DNA from: Clostridiales bacterium | GTDB taxonomy: Bacteria; Bacillota; Clostridia; Oscillospirales; Butyricicoccaceae | Direction of reading: 5' to 3' | DNA: 5,478 bases | Assembly: GCA_019420045.1 (NCBI GenBank) | Contig: JAHZHY010000142.1 | Span: forward strand, 1,622 to 7,099 | Shown: in pieces, positions 4,548 to 5,478 of the stretch | Layout of the letters: each line of letters begins with the position of its first letter | Position numbering within the stretch: position 1 is the first letter of the stretch | The notes under the pieces: model-generated | Told to the model about the DNA's origin: nothing | Database searches by the model: none | Seen by the model: only the letters and a program-made list of their open reading frames with translations | Translations under genes and position numbers: made by a program

Positions 4548-5478
4548 ATGCCGTCCTTTTCACCAAAAAATTTATCATGCAGCGCTTGCATGGCCCGCTG
4601 GGTATCCTGGCTTTTGATGATCACCGACACCTTGATCTCACTGGTGGCGATGAACATAATATTGATCCCCGCTTCATACAAAGCCTGGAACATATCAGAA
4701 GCCACACCGCTGCCGCCTGCCATACCAGCTCCCACAATGGAGATCTTGCTCACCTCCGGGTCCATGGACAGACTGGCATATTCCACATCCTTCTGCTCCC
4801 GGATGATGGCCAGCGCCCGCTCTCCCTGGCGCTTCTCCACAGTGAAGCAAATGTGTTTGCACCCGTTTTCCCCGGCAGACTGGACGATCATATCCACGCT
4901 GATCTTTTCCTTGGCCAGCCGGTCAAAAATCTGATAGGCAATGCCGGGCACATCGGCAGTGCCGGTCAGACTGATGACCGCCACATCCAGGTCCCGGGCA
5001 ATGCCGCTGACTGTTCTCCGTTCCATGGTCTCCTCCTTTACTACCGTTCCCGGCGCATCGGTAAAGCTGGAGCGCACCTCCAGGGGCACGCCATGGCGTT
5101 TGGCCATTTCCACCGACCGGTTGTGGAGCACCTGGGCTCCCATAGACGCCAGTTCCAGCATTTCGTCATAGGTGATGTCATCCAGTTTCCGGGCCCCTTC
5201 CACCATCCGGGGATCGGCGGTATAGACCCCATCCACATCGGTATAAATGATACATTTTTCTGCCCCCAGTGCAGCGGCCAGGGCCACCGCCGTGGTGTCC
5301 GAACCACCCCGGCCGATGGTGGTGATGTCCCCTTGTTCATCCAGGCCCTGAAAACCGGCTACCACCACGATCTTTCCCTTTTCCAGCTCCTCTTTCAGCC
5401 GGGCGTTTTCCAGAAAACGCACCCGGGCCACGGTGTGCTGACTGTCGGTGCGCACCCCGGCCTGCCAGCCGGTGAGGG
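4538..5478 (-). CDS. lysC: Aspartate kinase LysC, 5' end beyond window
   Basis: Phosphorylates L-aspartate to 4-phospho-L-aspartate, the first step of the lysine, threonine, methionine and diaminopimelate pathway; cytoplasmic. The right edge cuts the gene: 312 residues are visible of about 400-410 usual, so the N-terminal KFGGTS region is missing. The first visible residues, LTGWQAG, already belong to the kinase domain, so the GTG at 5455 is an internal valine codon and not the start. Kinase motifs include GRGGSDTTA (visible residues 55-63) and DVDGVYTADPR (80-90). Two ACT domains follow. The first begins near VAVISLTG (166) and includes DVPGIAYQIFDRLA. The second begins near VSKISIVG (242) and includes GVASDMFQALYEAGINI. 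Two ACT domains fit feedback control by lysine and/or threonine; which effector cannot be told here. No homoserine dehydrogenase is fused. A strong internal start lies at 5026. Confidence 0.95.
   Translation of the reverse strand, partial: LTGWQAGVRTDSQHTVARVRFLENARLKEELEKGKIVVVAGFQGLDEQGDITTIGRGGSDTTAVALAAALGAEKCIIYTDVDGVYTADPRMVEGARKLDDITYDEMLELASMGAQVLHNRSVEMAKRHGVPLEVRSSFTDAPGTVVKEETMERRTVSGIARDLDVAVISLTGTADVPGIAYQIFDRLAKEKISVDMIVQSAGENGCKHICFTVEKRQGERALAIIREQKDVEYASLSMDPEVSKISIVGAGMAGGSGVASDMFQALYEAGINIMFIATSEIKVSVIIKSQDTQRAMQALHDKFFGEKDGMAR
5024..5039 (-). promoter_or_regulatory. Internal ribosome site and ATG in lysC for a separate regulatory (beta) subunit
   Basis: On the minus strand a full AAAGGAGG (5039-5032) sits 5 nt before an in-frame ATG (5026-5024), exactly in the linker between the kinase and the first ACT domain. 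Starting here would give a 162-residue protein made only of the two ACT domains. This matches the known case of Bacillus subtilis aspartokinase II, where lysC makes an alpha subunit and an in-frame beta subunit of about the same size. The site is seen in the sequence; its use is inferred. Confidence 0.65.

Noticed and set aside
4538..5455. lysC starting at GTG 5455
   Set aside because: The residues just upstream (LTGWQAG) continue the conserved aspartokinase sequence to the window edge, so this GTG is an internal Val codon.
1..5478. CRISPR array, tRNA, rRNA, insertion sequence or phage genes
   Set aside because: No spaced direct repeats, tRNA-like cloverleaf, transposase or phage motifs were seen on either strand.

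Overview
This window looks like chromosome from a Gram-positive anaerobe of the class Clostridia (Bacillota), most likely an Oscillospiraceae-type gut bacterium. The reasons are the strong AAGGAG-type ribosome sites, the moderately high GC by eye, the monofunctional two-ACT aspartokinase with a Bacillus-like internal start, and the sequence style of the RlmB and EF-G-like proteins. The genus cannot be told from sequence alone. All four genes lie on the minus strand, so transcription runs from high to low coordinates. I see no mobile element, tRNA, rRNA or CRISPR array.

In order of transcription: (1) 5478-4538 is the 3' three quarters of lysC (aspartate kinase), whose start lies outside the window. 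It carries a very strong internal ribosome site and ATG at the junction of the kinase and ACT regions. (2) 4537-4198 is a 340-bp gap without a credible gene. It holds alternating GC hairpins at the lysC stop, an A-tract/T-tract terminator-like hairpin (4406-4438), a perfect GAAA-loop inverted repeat (4321-4350), a classic intrinsic terminator (4278-4312) and an extended -10 promoter (4196-4204) for the next gene. (3) 4128-3256 is rlmB, a SpoU-family 23S rRNA ribose methyltransferase with a basic Gly/Arg-rich N-terminal tail. (4) 3259-950, joined to rlmB by a 4-nt GTGA overlap, encodes a 769-residue membrane protein. I read it as a degenerate heavy-metal (P1B) P-type ATPase: the eight-helix order and the P/N-domain layout persist, but each catalytic motif I can locate has changed or is missing. 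It also has a long charged, probably disordered N-terminal tail. (5) 949-833 is a short gap with a good sigma-A-type promoter. (6) 832-1 is the N-terminal GTPase part of an EF-G-like protein that runs off the left edge.

Functionally, lysC (amino-acid biosynthesis) seems to be a separate, terminated unit. rlmB and the pseudo-ATPase form one translationally coupled operon. The EF-G-like gene has its own promoter, though no clear terminator separates it from the operon. Two of the units therefore touch the ribosome (rRNA modification and a translational GTPase), with an uncharacterised membrane protein between them. The most notable item is this apparent P-type ATPase pseudoenzyme. The lysC internal start and the structured gap follow.
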